Part shown: positions 34,844 to 46,291 of the stretch, piece by piece
Position numbering within the stretch: the first letter of the stretch is position 1
How the letters are laid out: every line of letters begins with the position of its first letter
Assembly: GCF_958295425.1 (NCBI RefSeq)
Contig: NC_081143.1
Location: 26,402,586-26,466,585, forward strand
Reading direction: 5' to 3'
Source of the DNA: Solea solea
Taxonomy: Eukaryota > Chordata > Actinopteri > Pleuronectiformes > Soleidae
Length of the DNA: 64,000 nt
Notes under the pieces: generated by a model
Told to the model about the DNA's origin: nothing
Seen by the model: only the letters and a program-made list of their open reading frames with translations
Database searches by the model: none
Made by a program: the position numbers and the translations under genes

Positions 34844-34866
34844 ATACACACACATACATATATGTG
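34606..34866. repeat. (TA)n/(CA)n compound microsatellite
   Basis: About 260 bp of alternating TA and CA dinucleotide runs with short TACA mixtures. Every frame across it reads I/Y/T/H-rich low-complexity peptide, so open frames on both strands here are artefacts. It lies in the first intron of arhgdia. Confidence 0.97.
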
Positions 34867-37800
34867 TGATTACTTTCTCGTTTAATCGAGTAATCGTTTG
34901 GTTCATAAAATGTCAGAAAATGTTGAAAAATGTCGATCAGTGTTTGTCAAACCCGGAAATGATGATCTTGTTTTTGTCCACAAACCAAAATGATTCAGTT
35001 TCAATGAATGCAGACGTGCAGTTGGCTTCAAGTCAACATTGCACAACAACTGCAACCCCAGAGAGCGAGAATGCTGTAAATACTTTATACCGCCACCCTT
35101 AAAACATAATGCCGAGTACATGGTGGTAAAATGAGAGAGTTAATCATTTGATCGTGTCAGTTTAACAGAGAGCGAAAGGTAATGACATGCATCTGATTTT
35201 CATGTGAGCTCGGGCCACATTAAAATCTGAGGCAGAGCATCAGTGACGGCCTCAGCTGAGCTAACAGAGCGCCCCACAGTGCAGTGAGACCCATTTAAAA
35301 GCATAACAAAAAAACAACATTACCAAATTAGAATCTCACCATCTTGAGTAAACATCTTTACAATGAGATTTTTAACAACCTGCAGAGAGGCCAGATACTT
35401 ATTCTGCTATGAAGTGACAACAACCAATGAAAATACCTTTCCCCATATGCTCACCTGCCCAGACTTGCACCTGTCCATTGAAATACCTGTAAGTAGTTTT
35501 TCCAACCGAGTAAGTTTCCTTCTGTAGTGTTCAACCACTACACACAGAGATTTCTGCAACCGACAGAACCATTAAAAATGTAATAACTTCAGGGCTGAAG
35601 GAACATCTGTTGCTGTGAAATTGCACAGGCTGCCCGTGATCAAATTAACTCTTAAGATAACCCTTTGTGATTAATGTAAATATGGTTGTACATACGGCAA
35701 GTTCATTGAGGTGAGAAAGATCTGGTTTCAAATATCATCCGACCCATATTGAATTACTGTGCACACTCAGGGGAAGATGGGTCAAATAACCAGTGCAGAG
35801 TTTATACTGAAGAGCCCTGCTCTTAAAATGCACACTGCTGTTTTGCAAAGCTAAATCTGATACAGACGCAAGAGCCAAACTTTTAGATAATAGCCATTTG
35901 TAATGACAGGAGGAATACAGGTGGGGGAGGGGGAATGCATTATGTAACAGCCACCACTGAAGCCTCTGTCACTGTGCTGAAAGATCAAGGGGTTCCTCTT
36001 TCCTTTCCTTTTTACTGGGAAAGCTTATACTGCAACAGCAGCAGAACAATGTTCTAAATGAAAGAGATTCTTTATTTTTCTTTTAATCTACTGTATGGCC
36101 ATATGCGGCTTGGTTATTGTTTGCACTGTAGGAACAAAGCAGACACGATCAGTGAGACCACACACTTCAAAAACGACAAGAACAGTTCTATACGAAAAGT
36201 GTCGTCCGGCACTTTTGTGTCGCACATAGGCAGCAGCAACGTGAAGACATTTCAGGAATGGACTAGAAGCCAGTGTGTGTGTGTGTGTGAAAGACCCACC
36301 CCACCCGGCTGCAACAGAGGACGCTCCAGCCAGCAAGCTGCTCACAGAGCAAGACAGGGAAGAATATACAAGTTCAAATTCACAAAGACAGAAGACGGAC
36401 AAACTGCAAAAAGGGGGCTGGAGAGTGACTCACTCGGAGTCTGAGGTTTTACCTCATGTGCACAGCTATGCCTCTTCTGAGGAATCTACCTTAGGACGTA
36501 TGCATACGGAAACAAAACTTTTTCCTTTTACGATATTTTTCGTTTCTGCTCTTTAAATGTTTGCCATAAACACAGCATCATCTTGAGAAATGTCTTCAAA
36601 CACATGAAACCTGTGGATACCAGCATACCAAGCCTGTATGTGATACTATAACGCTGCCACGGAAATACTCCAAAAATGGGGAATAAAACATGGATCTACA
36701 AAAGCCATTAGGGTTTGGGCTATGACCTACCTGTTTACCAAAGCTGTGTACTGATTGAAATCATGAAAATGCAAGTTTAAAGATGTTTTTCACTCTTGAG
36801 ACCTTATTCAAATATTGTTAGCACTTTAGTGATCCCAAACTGCCTGCGATAAATTCAGATTGTTCCTCGTTTTAATTTTGGTAAGCAAAGAACTTACCAT
36901 AAAAGGCAGATTTGTTTTATTTTCTTAGGGAAATGAGAACAAGGTAAACTAAGAAAAGTCCCAGTTGGGTTTGAAATATTGTTTACATTAATGTAAATGG
37001 ATTAGATCTAGATTAAATGCATTCTATATGTTAGAGTTTATCAAATGGGGCAATACAAAAAGTGTCATTATATATATAAGCAATTGGCTGCACTGATTTC
37101 TAAAGAGGAGCATCAGCATAAGAGTCAGCTGACCTCTGACAAAGATAATAAATAAATAAATGTTGTTGGAGTGGGAAAAAGGTTGAGGGTTTTTTGTAGT
37201 GTCTACAAAGGCTACTCACTGTCTGGGTCTGCATTTGCAATGAAACCAAAGCAGAAACATATTGAAGCTGTACATCAACTTTTTTATTAATCGAATATTA
37301 TCATTGCTATAATCAATAATGTTATTGGAAATGGCAGTGTTTCCCAAACATTTCAAAAATGGCAAACTCTTGGGACCCAAATCACAATGTAAAATGTGAT
37401 AACAGCAGCACATTTATGGGTAGTGTAGGGACTAATTTGCATCATAAGGCCGTAGACCTTTTCTTGAGCAAAACTTCATCAAAATTCAAATTGCACTACA
37501 GTGATAACTAGTGCTATAGACAAGTTTGTAGTATCAGACATGCAACCTAGGGATGGGAATTGGTATTGGTCAGTATCCGTCCAATAAATTTACACTGTAA
37601 AAATGTAAATTTAAAGAAAAAAAAAAGTAAAACGATTTTAGCTGAGACATGTTTGGGCTGTTTATTTCTTCTTTTTGGGGATAACAATATCAGTAGCAGT
37701 AGATAGCAGTAGTAGTTTTTGTATCCGGTTTTTGGTATTGGACACAAAAAAATGGTACCGTCCCTATTAAACATTTAAATGAGCTATCATGACATAAAAC

Positions 37801-38627
37801 CAACGATCCAGACTAAACTAGACAAGTCTAGAAATGGCAGACCCATGTGGGCTAAAAGAGAAAAAAATTAAAATCAAAAATCAAATTAAATCAAGGATTT
37901 GGAGAATCCTGACACCCCTAACCCCAACCCAGTGTTGGGTTAAATCGAATTGTGCTGCCCAATTATATGTCTCACAATAAAATAAATAATATATTATATT
38001 GTATATGCATGTCTAATGTTTTCCATGACACACCATTGTTATAAGAAATCAGTTCATTCACAGAAACCAGACTTTCCTGTAAAGAAATCATATTGTTAAG
38101 AAATTGCTTTATAGACTTGTGTTGAGAATATTAACAACAAGAAGCTAACTGTAGCTAACACAGCATCATGACTGAGGAGGCGAGCTAACAGGCTAGCTGG
38201 CTAACAGTACCACTGTTGAGAAAAAGCAGCATCTTCTTTCTTCTCCGGGAAAAAACCCCAGCCTGACATGAGGTAGTGTTTTTGCAGCTCTGGACACAGT
38301 ATCTGCAAACATTACCCTTTTCTGACTTATTATTCTTATCATTATTATTTTTTATTTTTTGAATGGTTTTATATTTAAGAAGGGAGCTAAACTTTTATTT
38401 GCGCCGACCCTGTCATCCAGGATCCAGGGTGGGACTGAGCTGAGACAAGTGGCTGGCAACAGTCCAGCAAAGCTAACCGGAGCCGGCGGCTAACGTTAGC
38501 CCCGTTAGACAAGTTATCACCCGCTAACGGCGGCGGAGTCGAGTCCCAACTGTTTCCAGTGACGTGCGACAATTAAGGCTCTGCTCACGCGGTGTCGCTA
38601 AATGTGCAAACATAAAAGGAAACTCAC

Positions 38628-38735
38628 CTTTAATGTTAAATGTTGTAGTGAGTCCAGGTGCCTCCGCAGTCACTGTCCGGTACTCTGCCGCTGCTGTGCA
38701 ACTATGGCGAATAAGGGAGCGGCGCACCCCCGTTC
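38628..38735 (-). promoter_or_regulatory. arhgdia: Non-coding first exon and promoter region of arhgdia
   Basis: A consensus donor (AAAG, then GTGAGTTT) sits at 38628/38627 in a CpG-rich stretch that extends to about 38780. This suits an untranslated first exon followed upstream by a CpG-type promoter. There is no other candidate first exon closer to the coding exons. The transcription start is not determined; the right limit is a guess. Confidence 0.5.
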
Positions 38736-38873
38736 ACTCCGCGCGCGACACGTTTTCCCGGAAACGGGGAGCGTGCACGTAGGTGACGTAACAGCGCCGT
38801 AAATGTGGTTTTTTGTGATTTTTTTCCCCCACTTTTCTTACATTAAATATATATGGACGAGTTCATTGTCAGA

Positions 38874-39190
38874 AAAAACTCAGAATTCTGAGATTAAAGT
38901 CAGAATTTGGACTTGATATTTTCCAAATTCTGATTTATTTTTAGAATTCTGAGAGTAAAGTCAGAATTTGACTTGATTTTTTTTGATTCTGATTTATTTA
39001 TTTCCCAAATTCTGATTTATTTTTAGAATTCTGAGATTAAAGTCAGAATTTGACTTGATATTTTCCAAATTCTGATTTATTTTTAGAATTCTGAGATTAA
39101 AGTCAGAATTTGACTTGATTTTTTTCAATTCTGATTTATTTATTTTCCAAATTCTGATTTATTTTTAGAATTCTGAAATTTTTTCAATTC
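38874..39190. repeat. Tandem repeat upstream of the arhgdia promoter
   Basis: About five copies of a block with AGAATTCTGAGATTAAAGTC, AGAATTTGACTTGAT and CCAAATTCTGATTTATTT. The spacing alternates between a shorter and a longer form, depending on whether an extra GATTCTGATTTATTTA segment is present. AGAATTCT is a palindrome in each copy. It starts about 140 bp beyond the presumed first exon of arhgdia. Confidence 0.85.
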
Positions 39191-40240
39191 TAAATCCTAA
39201 GAAAAATGTCAGACGTCAAAGTATGGATTGACTGAAAATGTACAGTATGCAATTTAATTCACTTTGTAGCGATAATCCACATTCACATGAATGAAAAGGT
39301 GACTATTTGTCCTAAGAATTAAGTTAAATATATGCACCATTTTATTAATACATTCTTCTCATCAGACTGTAATCCAAACATTTCATACTTTTACTCAGAC
39401 GCCATTCACTAAAACAGTTCCACTTCAGATGGAGTTTTTAAAAGTATAATATCTGTATAGGTACCTTTAGGGGATACTTGCAAAAAGTATCTCAGCAAAA
39501 AAACGCTTTATTTTGTAGTAAGAGTAACAAAGAACAGTTAGAAATGTAGTGTAGTGAAAGTACACCATTTATTTAGGAAATGTAGGAGTAAAAGTACAAG
39601 TATTTATACTTCGTTGAATTACACAGTACAATATTGCCATTTCTTATTAAAATTAAACATCTTTGTCACTGTAAAGTGTCTACATGTCGTGGCCTCCAGG
39701 GCTCCGTACTTTCCTAATCATGAGTAGATGGTTTTTTTTTTTTTACTTTGAAAAATTGGCATTTAACTCACACATACAGGAGTCAAACTGTCAAATCATC
39801 CCCACCACGTCCTCTTCAGAGTAAACACAGGAGAGACAGTTCAGTATAATGTTTTATATACAAAATCCTTTCAGATACATCATAATGTTGACTATACAGT
39901 ACAAGTGACTGAATTGATGTCCATTAACATTTGAACAGTACATTAAATAGGCCGCCAGGCCACAGAATTAAGTTGTTTTTTTTAAAAATGCTGCAAGTCC
40001 ACGGTACTTGTCCACACATGAGGAAAAGAGCACACGAGCCAGTGGACAAATAATGCCCCCCCCCCCTTCCAAAAAAACCCCAAAAAACCATAAAACTGCT
40101 GCAGAAAACTTTGCTACAAAATAAAACATCATAATGGTCCATACGTTAAATGGTCTGATTCACAATATCAGTTTAACCTGATTGTTTTTTTTATGTCCAA
40201 AATGTTTAAAAATTGAACAGGGACAGCATCTTCTGAGCTC
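39191..40240. other. Intergenic region and 3' UTR of alyref
   Basis: AT-rich sequence between the arhgdia promoter repeat and the alyref stop codon. The right part, perhaps from about 39850, should be the 3' UTR of alyref. I see no clear AATAAA on the minus strand close to the stop. No other gene was recognised. Confidence 0.4.
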
Positions 40241-43005
40241 CTAACTGGTGTCCATCTGGAACTAAAGACATGAAAAAACATGATTATTAAAACAGTCATT
40301 GGACACAGTATGCTGAAAGTGTTGTTTTTTTTATTATTTTTTTTATACATATTTGTGAATGCTTACCTTCGCATTGTAAGCATCCAACTGGGCATCCAGC
40401 TCTTCTGCAGAGAGTTGAGGTCTGTTTCCAGCTCCTCGTCCTCTTCCTCGCCCTCTGTATCCGCCGCCACCACCACCACCACCGCCGCCACCGCCGCCTT
40501 GTCTCTGTTCGCCACGTTCCCTCCTTTCAAACCGGGGTTGACCGAGTCTGCTCCGGTCAAAACCACTATAAAGACACCAAAGGGGAGGTGTTACTTCGGC
40601 AGTAAATCAACCCCCGATCTTCAACCACCTACATTGTAAATCCAAGTACAAAGACCTCAAGGCTTCAACCATATGGTTTTTGTTAGTAGCACATTGTTGT
40701 GCTCTCAACATCGCCCCCCTGTGTGTGCACATAAAACTGCCTCAACGCAACAACAAACTGACCAAAAACTGTCAATTCATTGCAGATTTTTACAGTGTTC
40801 CCACAGAACAGCCCCAAGTGTGACTGTCTAGCACTCTGATTGGATATAACATTGTAACACATTAAATCAAAAATTATGTTTAATTTAAATGATCTCCACA
40901 AAAATCGGTTTTCCTTGCTTTAGTATAAATTAAATACATTAGTCATTTATGAGGCACATGGGGAAATTCCTTTTTTGACCTGGTGGGGACTCAAACTGGC
41001 AACCCTGGTCATGTGCTGCCCATAACACACGGCACTCAGTAGAGTAAGGTGGAGTCAACGCTGACAGCTTTTCCCTGAAATGTAATGTTACATCACTTCT
41101 GCAGTCAAGTACATGACCTACCTTTGTGTTGATGGTCTACTGTACACATCAGCCTCTGAGGACACTTGCTGGATCTTCATGGGCTGACCTGAAATATGTC
41201 AAAGACATGGAAGTTTGATTATCATGTGGGAACACTTCAGCACCTGTGGAAGTACCAATGTAGAAAAAAAAAACTGAATGCGCACCATCAAGGGGGACAC
41301 CATTATAGTGCTTCATGGCTTTAAGTGCATCTGCCTTATTTTCAAAGTGGACATCTGCTGATCCTTTACTGCGGCCAGAGCGGTCGTAGTGGACGGACGT
41401 TTTCTTTAGGGTTCCAAACTCTGAAAAAAGCTCCTTAAAAGAGAAAGGGGGGAGATTTAGACATGGTCACATCATACAGTGATCATCATAGTGAAATAGT
41501 AAGATTTTTGAGAATTACCTTCAGATCTGAGTCAGAGACCCCAAAGTCCAGATTGGAAACCAGCAGCTTGCCATTGCTTTCTACACTTCTTTCAGCTACC
41601 TCGGTTGGTCGTCTGCGTATACCAGCGTCCTCCTCAAACATGTCGTGCTGCCATTTGTCTGGCAACTCTCTGGGCTGGAAGAGCAACAAAAATAACACGA
41701 TTGAAATTCCACGTCTTCTGCCAACCATGAACATATAGGTGTTTGTAGAATAACTAGGAGTACACACCCATGTGTAAGTATTCCTCAAATTATAATGACT
41801 TTCCCAAATGTTTTGTCCAAAACAGACAGAATAGGTTTATGTTTAACAAGCTCAAACTCCCTAAAACCTTTTTTCTAAAAAAAACAAAAAACATTTTGAT
41901 AGTCAATATAGATGAATATTAATTGCGATGGTTCAGCATTATACATAGTAAGCCCTTGCTAAAAATTGTAAAAACACTGTTAGGCCACTTAAAAGATTAA
42001 AACCCCCGTACAGACATACCAATGGGTAGCATTTCCAATTTGTGCCATTAACCCACCCTAAACGTTACTCACTGGACCTTTAAAAAGGTTCTGGCCATAA
42101 GAAAGTTCCAGCAGGTACAGGCCGAGTAAGACTTTGATTATACCCAGTAAAGTTACTCCCTAAAAGGGGCTTGGAAATCAGACCAAAGGCATCATCCAGG
42201 TTTTCCACAGGAAGAATCCATCACAAAAAGGGGACATTTTCAATTCCTGAGATGAAATGAATCGGGGAAATCTTCTCCGTGAACAAATGGAGTTTCTTTG
42301 AGTCCATAGGAGACCGAAGACAAAAGGGTCGAAGAAGCAGCCTTTTCTCCCAGCTCCCCAGAGAACGTTTAGTCGACTTCATTCGAATAGAATTCTTCCA
42401 ATGTTAAAAAAACACAAAAAAAACAAAAACACGAACGAGTAATTGTGATACATTAACAAGTGGCTCCGAGCTGACTCTCTCCTCTGCTCATACAGGCAGA
42501 AACCACGCATGGCGGCCATCTTGTTGAAGAAAGATGCGTCCAAATCTCACCCAGGGAACCGGTTTAAAGCCGTTGAAAGTCGTTGATGGTCGAAAAGTGA
42601 GAAACACGGTCATGATGGTAAAAAAACCACCCACGACTGAAGTGTAGTTGTGAACCATTTGTGGTCGGAACAGACATTTTCAACTAAACAACGTGTTTTA
42701 AGTCCTTTATCAAAAAACACAACGACGGATACACGAGGGCAACACAGGACTTTTTTTTTTTTTTTTTTTTTTAAACCTCCATTTCAACTGCTTCTCTTTC
42801 ATACCCGGGTGTACGGTGTGGGTCGGCTGTTTCTCTCGCGGTTGAAGTTGTTCTGTCGACCCCGCATTGGCCTCGACGAACCACGGGCCCGACCTGAACT
42901 CGCGCCGGACCTGGATCCTCCACCGCCGCCACCACCACGGCCGCTGCCTCCTTTCTTATTCAGCTTGATGATGTCGTCCAGAGACATGCTCATTTTGTCC
43001 GCCAT
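40241..43005 (-). CDS. alyref: ALYREF / THO complex subunit 4, mRNA export adaptor
   Basis: Six exons: 42805-43005, 41519-41674, 41286-41433, 41122-41188, 40367-40565 and 40241-40255, all GT-AG and in phase, giving 261 residues (human 257). The start [18 protein letters not shown] is the UAP56-binding motif. A Gly/Arg-rich arm follows, then [10 protein letters not shown], then an RRM (about residues 103-178) with RNP2 LLVSNL and RNP1-like KGSADVHF. A second RG/GGG-rich arm follows, ending [20 protein letters not shown], the C-terminal UAP56-binding box. The protein couples splicing and the TREX complex to NXF1-mediated mRNA export in the nucleus. The last exon codes only MDTS. A run of 12 consecutive Gly codons lies in exon 5. 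The gene is head-to-head with anapc11. Confidence 0.95.
40940..41050. repeat. Possible tRNA-derived SINE fragment in alyref intron
   Basis: The minus strand carries GGTTGCCAGTTTGAGTCCCC, close to a tRNA B box, preceded by TACTGAGTGCCGTGTG. It looks like a decayed SINE head. The family was not identified. Confidence 0.35.
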
Positions 43006-44000
43006 CGTGGTGTTTACGGTTAAACTGACGATAAGCGACCGAACAAAGAACTTCCGAGTTGAGAAGCTGTTCTCGAGCTATTTATCTCCCCGGTGGCGCG
43101 AGTATTGGAGCACCCGGAAATGTGAAGCGGAAGTGACGTAAATCGCCCCCACTCCCCCTTCTTCTTCTTCTGTTTGGGTTACTCACGCTTGGCAATCAGC
43201 TTACTGCCACTAACTGGTCTGGAGCGCGAAGCAGGATATTTGGCAGGACACAAAACAAACGAAACGGGGTGGCAATCGCTAGATACAACACAGTACGATA
43301 TTTTGACGATATTTAAGCCACGATACGAGTATTTGTGAAATGTATACCCAAGCAACAGCTCAAGTGAGAGTGACCACTTGGCACCATCTAGTGGACTGAA
43401 ACGTGAATAGATTTGTTTTTATGCTACTGTACAAAAAGTACATTGTCAATTTGTAACATCAGTTAAAACAATTATACGCTTAGAAAAAAATCGAATCAAA
43501 TCTATATATATTATTATTGCTTGTTATTTTTGCAGTAGCAGAATTGCTAACATTTCGATCCACACTCCATAACAGATGGTGGCGGTAATGCACCATAATC
43601 GTTGCTCGCCAACCGCCACTCCAGTCCAGTAGGCGGCGGTAATGCGCTGTGAACCGTCACATTAAGCTAACAACAGAAGAAGAATCCACCCGGCTCAAAA
43701 CTACATGCTAGCTGTGTTGTTGTTGACGTTTCCGAACTGGACATAAAATGACTGTTTTGCCAAGAAACGTCATCATTTATCTTAATTATTAAATATCCGG
43801 TGACGCCACTGAGTAAGTGTGTTGACATTTTTACAAAGAGCTTCACGGCTTAAAAGGGAAAAGGCACGAACAGAAGTTATCAGTTAACTGTAGCCCACAT
43901 GCTAACGCTAGCTGCCGCGCTGCTGGAGTGTTGTTGTTGTTGATGATGATGATGATGATGATGATGATAATAAAAAAGTGTGTTTTCCTGCTTGTGTCAG
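43006..44000. promoter_or_regulatory. Shared intergenic region of alyref and anapc11, head-to-head
   Basis: The two genes diverge from here, with CpG-containing sequence next to alyref. A likely non-coding anapc11 exon ends at 43812 (GTAAGT donor), with the acceptor CAG at 43998-44000. Between them lie two inverted repeat arms: CTTCTTCTTCTTCTGTTTG near 43159, and GGCGGTAATGCACC/GGCGGTAATGCGCT followed by ACAGAAGAAGAA near 43573-43684. This pattern is typical of a fish dispersed element. A (GAT)n/(GTT)n run lies at 43928-43968. The promoter role is inferred from position. Confidence 0.5.
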
Positions 44001-44009
44001 ACTCGGAGG

Positions 44010-45257
44010 ATGAAGGTGAAGATCCGACAATGGAACGGCGTGGCCTCGTGGCTGTGGGTGGCCAATGATGAGAACTGTGGCATCTGCAGGATGCCCTTCA
44101 ACGGCTGCTGCCCAGACTGTGAGTGACCAAAAGACCAAACCTCAACATCATCATCATCATCATCATCATCATTATTTCACTGGTCTGGATTCACATTCTT
44201 TGAAGTAAAGTAGTGTCCAGAAGCAGAGGCGTTTCAAAGGAGTTTAGGGACCCAGATAAAAGGGTGTCCTGGGGGGGGGGGGGCTACATCAAACTAGACC
44301 AAATACCAAAGTTTAACCCTCTTAGGACTATCATGATAATCAGACTGCCTGGGTTTATTTTGTGTGATGTGTGGCCGTAGAATGTGGCCGTAGAATTGTC
44401 AAAAAATGTGGCAATGTGCGTCTGCCCCCTTTTTCCAAGATAACTTTCACTTTCGAAATCTGGCAGTTATTTAACCGTTTAGGAATTACGGTACCAAGAA
44501 GTGAAAGGCAGGGTCACCGCACCCTGGACAGATCGCCAGTCCATAGTTTTTGAATTTTCTAGATATCACAAACCGTGTAGGAGTTACGGTAATGAGAAGT
44601 ATCTCGTTAAGGTACAATTAAGGTATGGCTGTCGCAAACTATTATTTTTCAACCAATGAATCTAATGATTATTATAACAGTCATTCAACTTATCTAACAA
44701 CACATTTTATTAATACAACTAGTACACAACTAGTATACTAGTATACAACACTGGCTTTGACCCAAGATCCCAAGGATAATCACTTTTCCAGTAAAAGTGG
44801 ACGCCATGGACAAGTTGTCCTTGGGCCGTGTCAACACATTAAGTCCTTTAATTTGAGGTCCTAGAAATCCCTAATTTGCGCACAAAGCTTCTGTTTCAAC
44901 ACGTGAAACATGCTCTGGCTCGTTTGTTACTTTGTAGAAACATGACGACACAAAATCTCGTCTTCAGTGAAGCAAAGTCCTTGCCTAGAGATGCAGTATT
45001 GACAGAGATTCACACAAAATTTGTAGAATATCATACAATTCTTTTGTCGTTATCTCTTGTGAGTGAGTAAACTGAAAACTGGCTCTAAAGTGCTTTGATT
45101 TGCTTTTGCAGGTAAAGTGCCCGGAGACGACTGCCCGCTGGTCTGGGGTCAGTGCTCTCATTGTTTCCACATGCACTGCATCCTGAAATGGCTGAACTCG
45201 CAGCAGGTCCAGCAGCAGTGCCCCATGTGCCGTCAGGAGTGGAAGTTCAAAGAGTGA
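44010..45257 (+). CDS. anapc11: Anaphase-promoting complex subunit 11 (RING-H2)
   Basis: Two coding exons, 44010-44118 (donor GTGAGT) and 45112-45257 (acceptor TTTTGCAG), joined at C37 to give 84 residues, the same length as in human. The start is [16 protein letters not shown]. The zinc-binding RING-H2 residues are all present: C23, C26, the extra pair C34/C37 with C44, C51/C54, H56, H58 and C59, and the final C73-P-M-C76. The end is RQEWKFKE. It is the catalytic RING subunit that, with the cullin-like APC2, brings E2 enzymes to APC/C substrates in mitosis. The exon starts after a CAG at 44000, so a 5' non-coding exon is needed. A poly(A) signal AATAAA lies at 45397-45402. Confidence 0.97.
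44484..44720. repeat. Dispersed repeat fragments in the anapc11 intron
   Basis: GGTCACCGCACCCTGGACAG, then ATCGCCAGTCCA, is part of the common fish repeat whose other end is seen at 3205-3335. It is followed by GATATCACAAACCGTGTAGG, shared with 30150-30305, and by a decayed ATCGATTAAT-family copy (GGCTGTCGCAAACTATTATT). Confidence 0.5.
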
Positions 45258-46291
45258 AGCCACAGCGCTGGAGGTGGAGGAGGAGGAGGTGCTGTTCACC
45301 TGCAGAGTCTCTCAGAAGCCTCATGTTTGCTTTATGTTTCACCTGTAAATACTGTGTTTTTTTTAAAAAATAACGTGAATCATATTTTGTATTAATAATA
45401 AAAACAACGTACATCACATGTACTGTATCTGTTGTTTTTGCGTGATGAGTGTGAGAGACTGAGAGACAGTGTTGTGTTGCTGTGAATTTGACCTGAATTC
45501 AAATGTTAAGCAGACTCATCCTGACTTTAATCCTTTGAACGAGATTAGCTCGATTATTTAGTGTTTCCAGTGATGACACTGGATAAATGGGTCATTTATG
45601 TCAGGTTTTTGCACCTTTAGCTCCAGCTCCCTGTGGCCCTCGAGGATAAAGTGGTAGATAATGAATGAGTGAATAAATGAGAGTTTAGATTCACCTTCAG
45701 CATGAACACAGATTTGTTTCCGTGTCAAACTGTGACAGGGAAATAAAATGCTAGATTGTCAAGATAGAAAAAGTTTATTTTGAAAAACCCATGTATAAAA
45801 AATAATAATCAACAAAGATAGAAAAAAACAATCACTTCTGCTAAACCGTAAGCAAATGTGTCACAACAACATTTCTAATCTTATCGTACAGAGGAGTGCA
45901 TTCTGTCAGAGAGGTCCTAACGAGCTGAGCAACAGCGACGGGTTCAGGTTTCGCAACATCTGAACCCTCTTGGTTTGAGCCAACATGCCTACAGAAAATC
46001 AACAACTCAAATGATGCAAATATCAAATGCTCTTACTGTACAGAGCAAATCTGTATGGCCACGGATCAGAGGGAAACCCCTGCCTGCTTCAAAGTTCAAT
46101 CCACACATGGGGAGGCAGCCTGTTGCCTCCGTCCACCCCTTCCTCCACCAACACACGACGACTCCTCCACCTCCCGATCTGAGGCGGAGGCTCTCTGAAT
46201 CACCACAGCTCCACTGACGGAGCCTTTTCTGTCCACGGCTGCAGAGCGGTGGGACGACTGGGGGTCTGTGACTTTTTAAAGCCAGCTGTGA
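45258..46291. other. Convergent 3' UTRs of anapc11 and ppp1r27
   Basis: The two genes are tail-to-tail here. The anapc11 poly(A) signal is at 45397. For ppp1r27 a likely signal is TTTATT near 45774, which is AATAAA on the minus strand, giving a 3' UTR of about 0.5 kb. A repeat tail (GAGGATAAAGTGGTAGATAA) lies between them near 45640. No other gene is seen. Confidence 0.55.

Larger units (their letters stand above)
31697..38627 (-). other. First intron of arhgdia, about 6.9 kb
   Basis: It is defined by the acceptor CTCTCAG before the first coding exon and the donor GTGAGT at 38627. It contains dispersed elements (33325-33610, 33676-33728, 34880-35070) and the TA/CA microsatellite. No exon of another gene was recognised. 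The short open frames seen in it lack any family resemblance. Confidence 0.6.

Noticed and set aside
34591..35102. Open frames of 80-176 codons on both strands
   Set aside because: They are reads through a TA/CA microsatellite giving I/Y/H/T-only peptides.
36058..36444. 128-codon plus-strand open frame in arhgdia intron 1
   Set aside because: No family resemblance, a TG microsatellite inside, and no splice or poly(A) context; taken as chance.
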